A stretch of 13,686 nt of DNA from an uncultured Collinsella sp. (GTDB taxonomy: Bacteria > Actinomycetota > Coriobacteriia > Coriobacteriales > Coriobacteriaceae): positions 1 to 13,686 of the forward strand of contig CABUVH010000035.1 of NCBI GenBank assembly GCA_902494935.1, in the 5' to 3' direction. The position numbers and the translations under genes were made by a program. Positions 12,032 through 13,686 of this stretch are shown in pieces (position 1 is the first letter of the stretch; the number at the start of each line of letters is the position of its first letter). The notes under the pieces were generated by a model. That model was not told the origin of the DNA, ran no database searches, and saw only the letters and a program-made list of their open reading frames with translations.

Positions 12032-13686
12032 ATGGGACAGACGTATAACGAGCTTATAAGAACCGTGACCGAAGACTATCTTGGGGGCATCGACATGGAC
12101 AGCATCCCGTCCCCAGAAACCATTGAGAATGAGCTGCTCCAAGCCACCAACAACGCCATTGAGAGGTACAACCTCGGTCCTCGTGACGAAAATGCCCCAA
12201 TCGGCGCAAAACTGAAGGACGCCTACCCCGACCAGAAGCCGCCGGGAGAGCGCCTCAAGAAGCTCAGGGAGCTTCTGCCCCTCCAGATTGCGCTTGCCAT
12301 CAAGTGGCTCCACCACGCCAAGCTCATCTGCTGGGCGGCAGACGAGGGGGACGGAAACTACGACGTGGGCGTGTACCAGTCGGAGGGGGACGCCAAGGGC
12401 GTCTACGACACCAGAAGCGACAACCTCACGCGGCTTATCCGCCGCTATGACGCAACGATCAGCAAACGCAACGTCGATGAGGTCGTTGCGATCTTGCGCG
12501 CGGTGTGCGAGGTGGTGTCCCCCTGCACCAAACCCGACCTCGTCGCCGTGAACAACGGCCTGTACGACTATGGCAACAAGATTCTCATGGACTTCGACCC
12601 CGAGCTGGTGTTCACCTCCAAAATCGGGACGGACTTCGTGGAAGACGCCCCCAATCCCGTCATCCGCAACAACGAGGACGGCACCGACTGGGACGTGGTG
12701 ACGTGGATGGACGAGCTTTCCGACGACCCCAAGGTCGTGGAGCTTCTTTGGCAGGTTCTCGGTGCGGTCGTGCGCCCCAACGTCGACTGGAACAAGAGCG
12801 CGTGGCTGTACTCGACCCTCGGCAACAACGGCAAGGGGACGTTTTGCACCCTCGCCCGCAACCTCTGCGGCAAGGGGGCGTGGGCGTCCATCCCCATCAA
12901 GGCGTTCGGGGACGACTTCAAGCTCGAATCCCTCACGCGCGTCTCCGCCATCATCACCGACGAGAACGACACGGGCACCTACCTGGACGATGCGGCGGCG
13001 CTCAAGTCCATCATCACGGGAGACCCGTTCTTGATGAACCGCAAGTTCAAAGACCCGCGCTCGGTGAAGTTCCGAGGCTTCATGATTCAGTGCATCAACT
13101 CGCTGCCGAAGCTTCGCGACAAGTCGGAGTCTCTGTACCGCCGCCTTCTGGTGATTCCCTTCGAGAAGCGCTTCGAGGGCTGCGAGCGCAAGTACATCAA
13201 GGGCGACTACCTGAACCGACCCGAAGTCCTCGAATACGTGCTCCACCGCATCCTCGCAAAGACCGATTACTACGAGCTTGACGCCCCCGAGGCGACGCAC
13301 AGGCTCCTTGCCGAGTATCGCGAGGTGAACGACCCCGTGCGCCAGTTCCTCGACGACATCCTGCCGCAAGTCGCTTGGGATTTGCTCCCCTGGCAGTTCC
13401 TCCACGACCTGTACCGTCACTGGTCGCGGCGCAACAACCCCTCGGGAAGGGTTCAGTCCAAGCAGGTCTTCATCAAGGAGGTCAAGGCGCTCCTGCCCCA
13501 GCACGGCATCGGATGGAGCTCCACCCAAAACCCCGTCCGCGCCCCCTTCAAGATGGACTGGCCCGAACCGCTCATCTTGGAATATGACGTGACGGAATGG
13601 ATGAACAAGACCTATCGCGGCTCCAGCGACGACCGCTTGTGCATGCCCGCCAGCATCAAGGAGCGATACGAGGGACTGGTGCGAGA
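12032..13686 (+). CDS. P4/D5-family SF3 helicase-primase, 3'-truncated by the window edge
   Basis: At least 551 codons are open to the window end. The protein would be the replicative helicase of the element. A D5_N-like region (about 80-250, with VAVNNGLYD at 171-179) precedes an SF3 helicase core: Walker A LGNNGKGT (263-270, K268), Walker B SAIITDEND (305-313), and motif C QCINSLPKLRD (353-363, N356) running on to SLYRRLLVIPFEKRF (367-381). That last stretch is the family signature. A winged-helix-like region follows (about 430-530). No TOPRIM or AEP primase domain is visible in the first 170 residues, so the visible part is helicase only. ATG at 12032 has GGAGGAG seven to eight bases upstream. 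It is divergent from xis/int. Walker A has GKGT where GKS/GKT is usual, but the Lys is kept. Confidence 0.92.
   Translation, partial: MGQTYNELIRTVTEDYLGGIDMDSIPSPETIENELLQATNNAIERYNLGPRDENAPIGAKLKDAYPDQKPPGERLKKLRELLPLQIALAIKWLHHAKLICWAADEGDGNYDVGVYQSEGDAKGVYDTRSDNLTRLIRRYDATISKRNVDEVVAILRAVCEVVSPCTKPDLVAVNNGLYDYGNKILMDFDPELVFTSKIGTDFVEDAPNPVIRNNEDGTDWDVVTWMDELSDDPKVVELLWQVLGAVVRPNVDWNKSAWLYSTLGNNGKGTFCTLARNLCGKGAWASIPIKAFGDDFKLESLTRVSAIITDENDTGTYLDDAAALKSIITGDPFLMNRKFKDPRSVKFRGFMIQCINSLPKLRDKSESLYRRLLVIPFEKRFEGCERKYIKGDYLNRPEVLEYVLHRILAKTDYYELDAPEATHRLLAEYREVNDPVRQFLDDILPQVAWDLLPWQFLHDLYRHWSRRNNPSGRVQSKQVFIKEVKALLPQHGIGWSSTQNPVRAPFKMDWPEPLILEYDVTEWMNKTYRGSSDDRLCMPASIKERYEGLVR

Larger units (their letters stand above)
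9342..13686. mobile_element. Integrative element inserted at tRNA-fMet (left part; continues past the window)
   Basis: The element begins at the tRNA-fMet fragment and contains a tyrosine integrase and excisionase on the minus strand, a hairpin-rich kilobase, and a divergent SF3 helicase-primase gene on the plus strand. This set is typical of phage satellites (P4- and PICI-like) and of small integrative plasmids. No capsid, portal, terminase or conjugation gene is visible in the 4.3 kb seen, so the class cannot be fixed. The right end, the second att copy and any cargo lie outside the window. Confidence 0.85.

Noticed and set aside
11969..13528. A 519-codon minus-strand open frame
   Set aside because: It lies antisense to the SF3 helicase gene, which has Walker A, Walker B and motif C. 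The composition (Val, Asp, Arg, His) is typical of a high-GC shadow.

Overview
The window reads as a high-GC chromosome segment from an anaerobic bacterium, most likely a gut member of the Coriobacteriia (Actinomycetota), Collinsella-like. This placement is an inference from base composition, actinobacterial-style tRNA-fMet sequence, gene content and overall protein flavour; no marker gene proves it. Nearly all of the left two thirds is read from the minus strand.

Left block (about 1-5900): a five-gene minus-strand operon for a membrane-bound, energy-converting [NiFe] hydrogenase (group 4, Ech/Hyf-like). In transcription order it has a fused antiporter-like plus NuoH-like membrane protein (960 aa), the small electron-transfer subunit, a NuoC-like subunit, the catalytic large subunit with both Ni-binding CxxC pairs, and a 2[4Fe-4S] ferredoxin subunit. 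Spacings run from a 1-nt overlap to 12 nt, each gene has a good ribosome binding site, and a 15-bp perfect hairpin follows the last gene. Such complexes couple ferredoxin oxidation and H2 formation to ion pumping. No maturation (hyp) genes lie in the window.

Middle block (about 5900-9340): a stand-alone, two-HTH protein resembling the IS3/IS150 OrfA N-terminus, with no OrfB and with its own terminator, sits just upstream of the hydrogenase operon. Next comes a minus-strand FMN/[4Fe-4S]/FAD oxidoreductase of the 2,4-dienoyl-CoA reductase/enoate reductase type, also with its own terminator. Upstream of it lies a very regular array: eight 15-bp arms in alternating orientation, one every 40-41 bp (8956-9252). 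It is the most unexplained structure in the window.

Right block (about 9342 to the end): an integrated mobile element. Its left edge is a 38-nt 3' piece of an initiator tRNA (tRNA-fMet) followed by that tRNA's native terminator. The tRNA 5' half is missing, as expected when an element inserts in a tRNA gene and the restored copy is at the far end, outside the window. Next to the att site come a tyrosine integrase and an excisionase (minus strand), about 1 kb of hairpin-rich DNA without a convincing gene, and a divergent P4/D5-type SF3 helicase-primase gene that runs off the end. The int-xis / divergent primase layout resembles phage satellites and small integrative plasmids; the cargo is outside the window.
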